Positions 9,247 to 18,481 of a DNA stretch of 64,000 bases are shown here, piece by piece; position 1 is the first letter of the stretch, and each line of letters begins with the position of its first letter. The notes under the pieces were generated by a model. That model was not told where the DNA came from. It did no database searches and saw only the letters and a program-made list of their open reading frames with translations. The position numbers were made by a program, and so were the translations under genes. The stretch lies in the NCBI RefSeq assembly GCF_025836995.1, contig NZ_CP107546.1, forward strand, positions 992,001 to 1,056,000, read 5' to 3'. The DNA comes from Microbacterium sp. M28. Its GTDB lineage: Bacteria > Actinomycetota > Actinomycetes > Actinomycetales > Microbacteriaceae.

Positions 9247-10763
9247 CGGGCTCCGATCAGGGAACGTTCGCGGAAGTGGGCGCCCACCGATTCGGTGCGC
9301 GCGAGGGCGGCGGATGCCGTCGCCTCGGCGAGCAGGAGCAGGTTCGCGTCCTCGTGCTCGGCGGGGGAGGCCGGCGACACGGAGGCCGACTGCCAGGCAT
9401 GGATCGTGGCGAGCGCGTCGGCCAGGCCTTCGTCCCTGCGGAGCAGGCCGACGTGATCCCACATCAGCTGCTGGAGCGCGCGGCGGGAGAACGCGGGTGC
9501 ACCGTCGCCCTCGGTCGTGGAGCGAGTCGAAACGCGGTCAGCGCTATACAGCCGTCCCCGCGTTTCGACTCGGTCGGCTCCGCCGTCCTCGCTCGACGAA
9601 CGAGAGAGCGCGACGGCGGCGGCCGCCGCGCGGGCGCCGAAGACGGCGCCTTCGAGGAGCGAGTTCGAGGCCAGGCGGTTGGCGCCGTGCACGCCCGTGC
9701 GGGCGGTCTCTCCGGCGGCGAGCAGCCCGTCCAGGGTCGTGCGTCCGTCGAGGTCGGTAACGATTCCGCCCATGAGGTAGTGCGCGGCAGGCGTGACGGG
9801 GATCGCCTCGCGCGACCAGTCGAAGCCGCGCCGTCTCGTGACACGGTCGATCGTCGGGAAGCGCTCGGCCAGCCGCCGCGCGCCGAGTGCCGAGGCGTCC
9901 AAGCGGACCGGGGCGCCCTGCCGTCCCGCACGCCGCGCGATCGCGCGTGCGACCACGTCGCGCGGAGCGAGTTCGCCGTCCGGGTGCTCGTCGAAGCAGA
10001 ACCGGTGTCCGTCCTCGTCGATCAGTGTCGCGCCCTCCCCGCGGACCGCTTCCGAGATGAGGAAGGGGGCACCGTCGGCCAGGATCGTCGGATGGAACTG
10101 GACGAACTCCAGGTCAGCCACGGCAGCGCCGGCGCGCATCGCGGCGGCGATCCCGTCGCCGGTGGCGCCGACGGGGTTGGTCGTGTGCGCGAACAGCTGT
10201 CCTGCACCGCCGGTCGCCAGGATCACGGCATCCGCAGGCTTCTCGACGACGATCCCGTCGAGAAGGAGCCGCATGCCGCGGACGGAACCGGCAGTCATCA
10301 GAAGGTCGATGAGGAAGGCGCTCTCGACGATCTCGATGCCTGCCGAGCGCACGGCCGCGGTCAGGGCGCGGGCGATCTCCGCCCCGGTGGCGTCGCCACC
10401 GGCGTGGACGATGCGCGCGGCGCTGTGCGCGGCCTCGCGTCCGAGCAGCAGGGCGCCGTCATCCGCACGGTCGAAGGCGACGCCGCGGGCGATCAGCTCG
10501 GCGATGCGGGCGGCGCCCTCCGAGACGAGCACCTCCACCGCGTCCGGGTCGCTGAGGCCTGCGCCGGCCGAGATCGTGTCCTCCGCGTGCGCAGAGGCGG
10601 AGTCACCGGCCCCGTACACACCCGCGACGCCGCCCTGTGCGAGAGGCGTGCTGCCGTCGCCGAGCGCACCCTTCGCGAAGATCGTGACCGCGTGCCCGGC
10701 CTCGTGCGCGTGCAGCGCGGCGGTGAGCCCGGCGATGCCGCAGCCGACGACGGCGATGGTCAT
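9243..10763 (-). CDS. nadB: L-aspartate oxidase with an in-frame repeat insertion
   Basis: The 506-residue flavoprotein oxidises L-aspartate to iminoaspartate for NadA. The FAD-binding start is VVGCGIAGLTAALHAHEAG. GGAGQLFAHTTNPVGATGDG, EFVQFHPTILADG, AAHYLMGGIVTDLDGRT and ASNSLLEGAVFGARAA are family motifs in order. The ATG overlaps the nadA stop by four bases (10760-10763). Residues about 387-418, between the FAD domain and the C-terminal helical domain, are an Arg/Ser/Glu-rich stretch encoded by a palindromic repeat that does not look like family sequence. The catalytic motifs are intact, so activity is likely retained. Confidence 0.93.
   Translation of the reverse strand: MTIAVVGCGIAGLTAALHAHEAGHAVTIFAKGALGDGSTPLAQGGVAGVYGAGDSASAHAEDTISAGAGLSDPDAVEVLVSEGAARIAELIARGVAFDRADDGALLLGREAAHSAARIVHAGGDATGAEIARALTAAVRSAGIEIVESAFLIDLLMTAGSVRGMRLLLDGIVVEKPADAVILATGGAGQLFAHTTNPVGATGDGIAAAMRAGAAVADLEFVQFHPTILADGAPFLISEAVRGEGATLIDEDGHRFCFDEHPDGELAPRDVVARAIARRAGRQGAPVRLDASALGARRLAERFPTIDRVTRRRGFDWSREAIPVTPAAHYLMGGIVTDLDGRTTLDGLLAAGETARTGVHGANRLASNSLLEGAVFGARAAAAAVALSRSSSEDGGADRVETRGRLYSADRVSTRSTTEGDGAPAFSRRALQQLMWDHVGLLRRDEGLADALATIHAWQSASVSPASPAEHEDANLLLLAEATASAALARTESVGAHFRERSLIGAR
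9511..9606. repeat. Palindromic REP-like repeat inside nadB
   Basis: Two 15-base arms, CGAGTCGAAACGCGG (9523-9537) and CCGCGTTTCGACTCG (9558-9572), are perfect inverted repeats around a 20-base loop. They are flanked by GGTCGTGGAGCGAG on the left and CTCGCTCGACGAACGAG on the right. The words GTCGT(T/G)GAGCGAG and TCGAAACG are, from memory, the hallmark of an abundant intergenic repeat in Microbacterium genomes. Here the element is read through in frame in nadB. Confidence 0.72.
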
Positions 10764-12094
10764 CGTGCGCTCGCAACCACCGGGGGCTTCGCGGCCAGCA
10801 TCCGCTCCAGCGCGACGCGCGCCGGATCGGCGACGTCGCTCGTCACCTCGATGCGGTTGACGACGCGGCCCGCGACCAGTTCCTCCAGCACCCACGCGAG
10901 GTAGCCGGGGTGGATGCGGTACATCGTCGAGCACGGGCACACCACAGGATCGAGGCAGAAGATCTCGTGCTGCGGATACTGCGCTGCCAGGCGACGCACC
11001 AGGTTGATCTCCGTGCCGATCGCGAAGGTGGTGGGTTCGGTGGCAGCGTCGATCGCTCGGCGGATGTAGTCGGTCGAACCGGCCTCATCCGCGGCGTCGA
11101 CGACCTCCATGGGGCATTCGGGGTGCACGATGACCCTGACCCCGGGGCGCTCGGCGCGCGCCTGATCGATCTGGGCGACCGTGAAGCGCCGGTGGACGGA
11201 GCAGAAGCCGTGCCACAGGATCACGCGTGCGTCCTCGATCTCCGCTTCGGTCGATCCGCCCAGCGGCTTGCGCGGGTTCCACATCGGCATCTGCGACAGC
11301 TCGACGCCCATGCCCTTCGCGGTGTTGCGTCCGAGGTGCTGGTCCGGGAAGAACAGCACGCGCCGACCGCGCTCGAACGCCCACTCGAGAACCGTCGCGG
11401 CGTTCGAGGACGTGCACACGATGCCGCCGTGGCGGCCGACGAAGCCCTTGATGGCAGCGGAGGAGTTCATGTACGTGACGGGGATGACCGGCACGCGGCC
11501 GTCTTCGTCCTCGGCATCCAGATCGCCGAGCACCTCGGCCAGCTGCTCCCAGCATTCCTCGACCTGGTCGATGTCGGCCATGTCCGCCATCGAGCATCCG
11601 GCTGCGAGATTCGGCAGGATCACCGCCTGGTCCGCTCCCGAGAGCAGATCAGCGGTCTCGGCCATGAAGTGCACGCCGCAGAACACGATCGCCTCGGCAT
11701 CCGGTCGGCCCTTGGCTGCTGTGGCGAGCTGGAACGAGTCGCCCACGTAGTCGGCGTGCTGGACGACCTCCTCGCGCTGGTAGAAGTGCCCGAGGATGAC
11801 CACGCGGTCGCCGAGCGTCTGCTTCGCGGCGACGATGCGCGCGTGGAGCTCGTCCTCGCTCGCGTCGCGGTACGCCGTCGGCAGCTCGCCCTGCCGGGGC
11901 GCTCCGGTCGGGATCACATCGCCCATCGACGAGCCGGGTCCGTACCCGGGGCGGGTGTCGAAGTCCCACGGGCCGAGCGCAAGATCGGTGCTGCAGGTGG
12001 CGTCGACGCTGGTGCCGTCGACGATGGCCTGGATGGCGTGGTCGACGGACGGGTCCGTGCGCAGACGGGAGACGGGGACGAAGGCGGTGCTCAT
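10760..12094 (-). CDS. nadA: Quinolinate synthase A
   Basis: The 444-residue iron-sulfur enzyme condenses iminoaspartate with dihydroxyacetone phosphate to quinolinate. VILGHFYQREEVVQHADYVGDS is the family start, and the cluster cysteines sit in FCGVHFMAE, AAGCSMADM and DPVVCPCSTMYRIHP. MNSSAAIKGFVGRHGG and VHPECPMEVVDAAD are further matches. It is longer than the roughly 350-residue E. coli enzyme because of an N-terminal extension of about 90 residues, usual in Actinobacteria. The ATG at 12094 is chosen because a nearby upstream ATG is in a different frame and stops within five codons. It is first in the enzyme operon, 70 bases after the regulator. Confidence 0.94.
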   Translation of the reverse strand: MSTAFVPVSRLRTDPSVDHAIQAIVDGTSVDATCSTDLALGPWDFDTRPGYGPGSSMGDVIPTGAPRQGELPTAYRDASEDELHARIVAAKQTLGDRVVILGHFYQREEVVQHADYVGDSFQLATAAKGRPDAEAIVFCGVHFMAETADLLSGADQAVILPNLAAGCSMADMADIDQVEECWEQLAEVLGDLDAEDEDGRVPVIPVTYMNSSAAIKGFVGRHGGIVCTSSNAATVLEWAFERGRRVLFFPDQHLGRNTAKGMGVELSQMPMWNPRKPLGGSTEAEIEDARVILWHGFCSVHRRFTVAQIDQARAERPGVRVIVHPECPMEVVDAADEAGSTDYIRRAIDAATEPTTFAIGTEINLVRRLAAQYPQHEIFCLDPVVCPCSTMYRIHPGYLAWVLEELVAGRVVNRIEVTSDVADPARVALERMLAAKPPVVASAR

Positions 12095-12164
12095 GGGGTG
12101 CTCATTTCCTCGGGAGCTCGGGTCGGGTTCGGGGCGTTGCGGTCGGATGCCGGGATACGGAGTC

Positions 12165-12875
12165 TCAGCGGGAGACGAGCGGGCCGCGATCGGCGAGCTC
12201 GACGTCGGTGTTGTAGCGGTACAGGCGGGCTGGGCGGTGGCTGCCCGTACGGAAATCGTCGGTCGGCACGAGCGTGCCGGTCGCTTCGACCTGTCGGCGG
12301 AAGTTGGCCGGATCCAATCGGCGGCCGAGGATCGTCTCGTAGGCCTCGCGCAGGTCGGACAGGGTGAACGTCGGGGGAAGGAAGCCGTGCGCGACCCGGC
12401 TGTAGCCGACCTTGTTGCGCAGTCGCCACAGCGCGTAGTCGACGATCTGGTTGTGATCGAAGGCCAGCTGCGGGAGATCGACGGCGTCGAACCAGCGGAC
12501 GTTCTCCGGCGCGTTGCCCGCCGCGATGTGCGCGGCGCTCTGAGCGTCGACCTCGTCCTGTCGCAGCAGCGCCCAGTACACGATCGACACGACCCGGCTG
12601 GGGGAGCGGTCCACATCGCCGAACGCGTACAGCTGCTCGAGATAGCTCGGCGCGAGACCCGTCGTCTCGGCGAGCGTGCGCGCCGCGGCCTGCTCGAGCC
12701 CCTCGCTCGGCACCAGCCAGCCGCCGGGGAGAGCCCACTGGCCCTGATGCGGGTCCCTCGTGCGCAGGACCAGAGGAAGCGACAGCACCGGGGTGCCGTT
12801 CTCGCCACGGCGCAGCGTCAGGATCACCGTCGACACCGCGACGCGGATGTCGGCTTCCCCAGTTCTGGTCACCAT
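12165..12875 (-). CDS. ndnR: NrtR/NdnR-type transcriptional regulator of NAD biosynthesis
   Basis: The 236-residue protein has a Nudix-like N-terminal domain (about residues 8-140) and a winged-helix C-terminal domain (about 150-225), the NrtR arrangement, in which the Nudix part senses ADP-ribose or NAD and the C-terminal part binds DNA. The Nudix box reads GWLVPSEGLEQAAARTLAET and then TGL: both glutamates of the REUxEE core are Thr, so hydrolase activity is unlikely. The ATG at 12875 has a GGAGG eight bases upstream. In C. glutamicum, NdnR represses ndnR-nadA-nadC-nadS; the same layout here, with nadB added, supports an NAD-responsive repressor. Confidence 0.85.
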   Translation of the reverse strand: MVTRTGEADIRVAVSTVILTLRRGENGTPVLSLPLVLRTRDPHQGQWALPGGWLVPSEGLEQAAARTLAETTGLAPSYLEQLYAFGDVDRSPSRVVSIVYWALLRQDEVDAQSAAHIAAGNAPENVRWFDAVDLPQLAFDHNQIVDYALWRLRNKVGYSRVAHGFLPPTFTLSDLREAYETILGRRLDPANFRRQVEATGTLVPTDDFRTGSHRPARLYRYNTDVELADRGPLVSR

Positions 12876-12920
12876 GACTTTAACCTCCGGGAACGATCTT
12901 AGTGTCACCGTGACCAGAAC
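12862..12920. promoter_or_regulatory. Inverted-repeat operator candidate at the ndnR start
   Basis: The 11-base arms GTTCTGGTCAC (12862-12872) and GTGACCAGAAC (12910-12920) are perfect reverse complements 37 bases apart and straddle the ndnR ribosome site and start codon. Each arm is also part of a short dyad, GTCACCATGAC (12868-12878, one mismatch) and GTCACCGTGAC (12904-12914, perfect around a central C). Paired sites like these suit cooperative or looping binding of an autoregulator; NdnR is the obvious candidate. Confidence 0.6.
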
Positions 12921-12980
12921 ATCAATCCGCCGACGTCATATGTCGGAATCCGAAACGTTACGCGCCCGTGATGTGGACTC

Positions 12981-13036
12981 TTGTCTCGGCGCTGCAGGAT
13001 TTGTTAGGTTACTGTCCTAACAAACCCCTTCGGGGG
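12981..13036 (+). promoter_or_regulatory. Promoter with overlapping palindromic operator before importer 1
   Basis: TTGTCT (12981-12986) and TAGGTT (13005-13010) form a -35/-10 pair with an 18-base spacer. The -10 lies inside a perfect 9-base inverted repeat, TTTGTTAGG (13000-13008) and CCTAACAAA (13016-13024), so a bound repressor would block polymerase. The GTTAGG..CCTAAC half-sites resemble ROK-type sugar repressor sites; that is inference. A CCCC-UUCG-GGGG tetraloop hairpin (13025-13036) directly follows and would sit at the mRNA 5' end. Confidence 0.6.
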
Positions 13037-13089
13037 CTCGACGACGAGCAGCACCCTCCAAGCAGAGAAGCATCGAGAGGAAACATCAC

Positions 13090-14787
13090 ATGATCCGCAA
13101 TGGAAAGCGCCGTGTCGCGATCACGGCGATCGCGGGGGCATCCGTCCTCGCACTCGGCCTCACCGCCTGTTCGGGCGGGGGCGGCGACGACACCGGCGAC
13201 GGCGGAGACGCAGACACGACGCTGCGCGTCTGGGCCGGCAGCCAGACGCCGATCGAGCCGAACTTCAACCCATTCGCTCCGACCGTGCTCCACGGCGCAC
13301 TCGGGCCCATCCTCGAGCCGCTGTTCTTCTTCAACAAGACGGCCGACGAGCCGGCGACGGGGATGATCGGCGAGTCGTACGAGTACAACGAGGACGGCAC
13401 GGTCATCACCGTGAAGATCAAGCCGGACCTGAAGTGGAGCGACGGCGAGCCGCTGACCGCGGAGGACGTCGCCTTCACCTTCACGTACGAGGGCAACAAC
13501 CCCGAAGGACAGGGCCTCGTCTCCGCGGAGCCCCAGGACGACACGACCGTCGTGCTGACCTACTCCGCGCCGCAGTTCACCTCCGAGTGGCAGCGCATGG
13601 GCGGCACGTGGATCCTCCCCGAGCACGTCTGGAGCGAGGTCGACGACTTCGCGACCTTCACCAATGAGGAGCCGGTCGGATCGGGCGCCTACGTCGTCGA
13701 CAGCGTCACGAGCGAGTCGTACGTGCTCATCGCCAACGAGAACTACCGCGACGCGGACGACCTCGGCGTGGGCACCGTGCAGTACATCGCGGTGGACAAC
13801 AACCAGGCCGCACAGGATCTGCTCGCCGCCGGTGAGCTGGACTGGGCGGGCATGTTCATCCCGAACCCCGATTCCGTCACGGGCAACGGCAAGATCGACT
13901 GGATCAACACGCCCCAGGACCCGACCGTGCTGTACACCTGCGCCAACGCCGACCTCGGCTGCACGGGTGAGCAGACCGACGTCGCCGTCCGTCAGGCGCT
14001 GAACATCGCCATCGACCGCGGCACGATCAAGCAGAAGGCGTTCGTCGATCTCACGGGTGACATCTCGCCGACGTACGCGCTGCTTCCGCGTGATGAGAAG
14101 TGGGTCGCCGACCCGGCCAACGAGGTCAGCCCGCAGAGCCCGGATGCCGCGGGCGCCGGGGCCATCCTCGAGGCCGCGGGTTACACCAAGGACGCCGACG
14201 GCATGTACGGCAAGGGCGGCACGCCGATCGAGCTCGACCTGATCTCGGTGGACGGCTGGACCGACTACAACGACGCCGCGAAGCTGATCGCCGAGCAGGC
14301 CGGCGAGGCCGGCATCACCATCAACGTCGGCACCGTGCAGTGGCAGGAGTTCTCCGATGCGCGTCAGACCGGCCAGTACGAGCTGATCGTGGGCGGCATG
14401 ATCGGGACCTCGGTCGCCGACCCGTTCCAGATCTACCGCGACTGGCTCGGCGGCACCGAGGTCCAGTCGACCGGCCCGGTCGGCGAGGAAGTGCCGGCAG
14501 GCCGCTGGAACTTCAGCCGCTACAACAACCCCACCGTGGATGCCGCGATCGCCGCCGCCAACGCGACGAACGACGAGGCCGTGAAGATGGAGCAGTACGC
14601 CACGATCCAGACCGAGATCGTCCGCGACCTCCCGTACATCCCGCTGGTGATCAACGCCACCCAGACCTTCTACAACGCGAAGGACTTCACGGGTTGGCCG
14701 ACGGAGGAGGACCTGTACGCGTTCCCGCCGTCCTGGGGCTCCGTCTCGGCCGGATTCATCCTGCCGCAGCTGCAGCCGGCCGGCTGA
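13090..14787 (+). CDS. Solute-binding lipoprotein, family 5 (peptide or oligosaccharide importer 1)
   Basis: The 565-residue extracytoplasmic binding protein begins with a basic signal peptide and a lipobox LTAC with the lipidated Cys near residue 28, followed by a Gly/Asp linker. LKWSDGEPLTAEDVAFTF near residue 118 is the family 5 motif, and the length fits. The C-terminal LPYIPLVINATQTFYNAKDF, with GWPTEEDLYAFPPSWGS, resembles family 5 proteins that bind beta-linked oligosaccharides as much as those that bind peptides, so the ligand is open. It is the first gene of a five-gene operon behind a palindromic operator and is followed after 41 bases by the permease. Confidence 0.88.
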   Translation: MIRNGKRRVAITAIAGASVLALGLTACSGGGGDDTGDGGDADTTLRVWAGSQTPIEPNFNPFAPTVLHGALGPILEPLFFFNKTADEPATGMIGESYEYNEDGTVITVKIKPDLKWSDGEPLTAEDVAFTFTYEGNNPEGQGLVSAEPQDDTTVVLTYSAPQFTSEWQRMGGTWILPEHVWSEVDDFATFTNEEPVGSGAYVVDSVTSESYVLIANENYRDADDLGVGTVQYIAVDNNQAAQDLLAAGELDWAGMFIPNPDSVTGNGKIDWINTPQDPTVLYTCANADLGCTGEQTDVAVRQALNIAIDRGTIKQKAFVDLTGDISPTYALLPRDEKWVADPANEVSPQSPDAAGAGAILEAAGYTKDADGMYGKGGTPIELDLISVDGWTDYNDAAKLIAEQAGEAGITINVGTVQWQEFSDARQTGQYELIVGGMIGTSVADPFQIYRDWLGGTEVQSTGPVGEEVPAGRWNFSRYNNPTVDAAIAAANATNDEAVKMEQYATIQTEIVRDLPYIPLVINATQTFYNAKDFTGWPTEEDLYAFPPSWGSVSAGFILPQLQPAG

Positions 14788-14828
14788 TCACCCACTGATG
14801 CTCGGGAGCAGGAAGTCGAAGAAGTGAC

Positions 14829-15824
14829 ATGAAGTACTATGCCCGCCGGATCGGGTTCTACATCATCACGTTGTGGGCCGCGATCTCTCTCAACTTCCTG
14901 CTCCCTCGTCTGATGCCGGGCGACCCGGCCGACATCATGATCGCCAAGCTGCAGCGCAGCGGCGGCGAGGTGTCGGAGACCACGGTCCGCAACATCAAGC
15001 TGCTGCTGGGCTCGGATGACGCATCGATGTGGGAGCAGTACATCGGCTACTGGGGTCGGATGCTCCGAGGGGATCTCGGGATCTCCGTCACGAAGTATCC
15101 GACCCCGGTCGCCGAGCTCATCGGGCAGGCGCTGCCGTGGACGCTGATCCTCGTCGGCGTCGCGACCGTCATCTCGTTCATCCTCGGTATCGCGCTCGGT
15201 GCGTGGGTCGGGTGGAAGCGCGGCACCTGGGTCGATCATCTGATCCCGGCGACGACCATCCTCCAATCCATCCCGTACTTCTGGCTCGCGCTGGTGCTCG
15301 TCGCCGTGTTCGCGGTGGGACTCGGGTGGTTCCCGATCATCGGCGGCTACAGCGTCTTCGACTTCCCGAGGGGGCCGGAGTGGAGCTGGGCGTTCTTCGC
15401 GGATGCCGTCCACCACGCGATCCTGCCCGCGGTGACCATCGTGATCAGCTCCGTGGGCGGCTGGCTGTTCGGGATGCGCAACATGATGGTGTCCACGCTC
15501 GCGGAGGACTACGTCACCACCGCTGAGGCCAAAGGGCTGCGACCGCAGCGCATCCTCACGATGTACGCGTCGCGCAACGCGGCCATCCCCTCGATCGCCG
15601 GGTTCGCGATCACGCTCGGGTTCGTCGTGGCCGGCTCCATCGTCATGGAGCAGGTCTTCACCTACCCGGGCATCGGGAAGCTCATGTTCCAGGCCGTGCA
15701 GAACAGCGACTACGCACTGATGCAGGGAGTCTTCCTCGTCATCACGCTGACGGTGCTCGCCGCCAACTTCATCATGGACCTCGTCTACGGATACATCGAC
15801 CCGAGGGCACGCCACAATGTCTGA
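14829..15824 (+). CDS. ABC importer 1 permease (DppB/OppB type)
   Basis: The 331-residue inner-membrane permease has the DppB N-terminal pattern YYARRIGFYIITLW, then FLLPRLMPGDPADIM, and the EAA cytoplasmic loop TTAEAKGLRPQRILTMYASRN near residue 235 that contacts the ATPase. About six helices are expected. DLVYGYIDPRAR at the C-terminus is typical of the family. The stop overlaps the next permease by eight bases. Confidence 0.9.
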   Translation: MKYYARRIGFYIITLWAAISLNFLLPRLMPGDPADIMIAKLQRSGGEVSETTVRNIKLLLGSDDASMWEQYIGYWGRMLRGDLGISVTKYPTPVAELIGQALPWTLILVGVATVISFILGIALGAWVGWKRGTWVDHLIPATTILQSIPYFWLALVLVAVFAVGLGWFPIIGGYSVFDFPRGPEWSWAFFADAVHHAILPAVTIVISSVGGWLFGMRNMMVSTLAEDYVTTAEAKGLRPQRILTMYASRNAAIPSIAGFAITLGFVVAGSIVMEQVFTYPGIGKLMFQAVQNSDYALMQGVFLVITLTVLAANFIMDLVYGYIDPRARHNV

Positions 15825-16778
15825 GACCATCACGAAACCGACGTCCAATCCGATGGACACCGTCGCCCTCGTCACGCAGAAGCAGACCAGGGGCGGATGG
15901 CGCGCCATGATGCCGACGATGTCCGCCAAGCTCGTCACCGGCATCGTCATCGTGGTCGCGATCGTGCTGTTCGGCATCATCGGACCGCTCGTCACGCAGA
16001 ATCCGCGCTACTCCGGCAACGACGCCCTCCAGCCGCCGAGTGCCGAGCACCTGCTGGGGACGACCAAACTCGGATACGACGTGTTCGCCCAGCTCGCCCA
16101 CGGCACGCAGGGATCGCTGCTGGTCGGCATCGTCGCCGGACTCATCGCGATCATCCTGTCGCTGCTGTTCGGAGTGCTCGCCGGCTATGTCGGCGGATGG
16201 CGCGACGAGAGCCTGTCGCTCGTGACCAACATCGCCCTGGTCATCCCGGGGCTTCCGCTCGCGATGGTGATCGCGACGTACTTCAACACGCGCAGCTGGC
16301 TGCTCGTGGCCTTCGTGCTCGGCATCACCTCGTGGGCCGGGGCTGCCGTCGTGCTGCGGACGCAGGCTCGATCGCTGCGCAGCCGTGACTACGTGTACGC
16401 GGCGAAGGTCGCGGGGGAGAAGTCGTTCCGCGTCATCCTCGTCGAGATCCTGCCGAACCTGCTGCCGCTGCTGGCCGCGCAGTTCCTCTTCGCGATCATC
16501 TTCGCGATCCTGGGCGAGGCGGGGCTCTCGTACCTGGGTCTCGGCGCGACCGACTCGATCACGTGGGGCACGATCCTCAACGACGCGCAGTCCGGTCAGG
16601 CGCTGGGAACCGGAGCGTGGTGGTGGTTCATCCCGCCCGGCATCCTGATCGCACTCCTCGGATGCGGGCTGTCTCTGATCAACTTCGCGATCGACGAGAT
16701 CATCAACCCGAAACTGCGCGTCGCACCCGAGGCCGCACGCCGCGTCCGCAAGGCCGCGAAGACGAAGGGAGTGGGCGC

Positions 16779-16782
<4 letters not shown>
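15817..16782 (+). CDS. ABC importer 1 permease (DppC/OppC type)
   Basis: The 321-residue partner permease has an N-terminal cytoplasmic arm, TM1 at about residue 38, the DppC-specific periplasmic element HLLGTTKLGYDVFAQLAHGT near residue 75, and an EAA loop DYVYAAKVAGEKSFRVILVE. GEAGLSYLGLGATDSITWGT is the conserved loop near the last helices. It overlaps the upstream permease by eight bases and the first ATPase by four, so the operon is translationally coupled. Confidence 0.9.
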
Positions 16783-17647
<865 letters not shown>

Positions 17648-17651
<4 letters not shown>

Positions 17652-18478
17652 GCACCCTGGAAGCGCGACACCTGATCAAGGACTTCAAGCTCCGGTCCGG
17701 ATTCAAGACCACGACGCTGCACGCCGTGAAGGACGTGTCGTTCACGATCGAGGCGGGCAGGACCATCGCCCTGGTCGGGGAGTCGGGCAGCGGCAAGTCG
17801 ACGATCGCCCGCATGCTGATGAAGCTCGAGACGCCCACGGCGGGGGACATCCTGCTCGACGGCGCCCCCAGCGGAACGAGCGGCAGGGCTCTCGCGCGCT
17901 ACCGCTCGGATGTGCAGATGGTCTTCCAGGATCCGTTCGCGTCACTGAACCCGTTCCACACGATCATTCATCACCTCGAGCGGCCGCTGCGGATCCATCA
18001 TCCGAAGCTGTCGCGCGACGAGGTGCGGGCCAAGGCCCTGGACCTGCTCGAGCGCGTCCGGCTCTCCCCGGCGGAGAGCTTCGCCGAGCGCCGTCCGCAC
18101 GAGCTCTCCGGTGGTCAGCGTCAGCGCATCGCGATCGCGCGGGCGCTCGCGCCCGGCGCGCGTTTCATCGTCGCCGACGAGCCGGTGTCGATGCTCGACG
18201 TGTCGATCCGGCTCGGCGTGCTGAACCTCCTCGCCGACCTGCAGCGCGAGGAGAACCTCGGCGTGCTCTACATCACGCACGATCTGGCGACCGCGCGGCA
18301 CTTCAGCGACGAGATCCTCGTGATGTACCGCGGCGACATCGTCGAAAGGGGCCCGGCGGACGAGGTGATCCTCAACCCGCAGCACGAGTACACCAAGACG
18401 CTCCTGGAGGCCGCGCCCGACCCCGAGAACATGGGGCGGCTTCGTGACGAGGTGCGCGCGGAACTGACCGGGAGCTGA
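17648..18478 (+). CDS. ABC importer 1 ATPase (DppF/OppF type)
   Basis: The 276-residue second ATPase has Walker A GESGSGKST near residue 39, the Q-loop MVFQDPFASLNPF, signature LSGGQRQR, Walker B FIVADEPVSMLD and switch YITHDLATA. The N-terminal KTTTLHAVKDVSFTI is typical of the F-type subunit. Cysteines for the Fe-S cluster seen in some such ATPases are not visible. It is the last gene of the operon and stops three bases before the convergent GNAT gene, leaving no room for a dedicated terminator. Confidence 0.92.
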
Positions 18479-18481
18479 GGC

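Noticed and set aside
7409-9760. 783-codon plus-strand frame across nadC and nadS
   Set aside because: It is antisense to two overlapping, well-recognised genes and has no motif. Such long open antisense frames are expected at this GC.
12165-12908. Regulator starting at the GTG at 12908
   Set aside because: No ribosome site there, and it falls within the dyad. The ATG at 12875 has GGAGG at ideal distance.
13003-13023. DtxR/IdeR iron box before importer 1
   Set aside because: TTAGGTTA matches the left half only; the right half breaks the TAACCTAA consensus, and the true symmetry is the 9-base arm TTTGTTAGG/CCTAACAAA.
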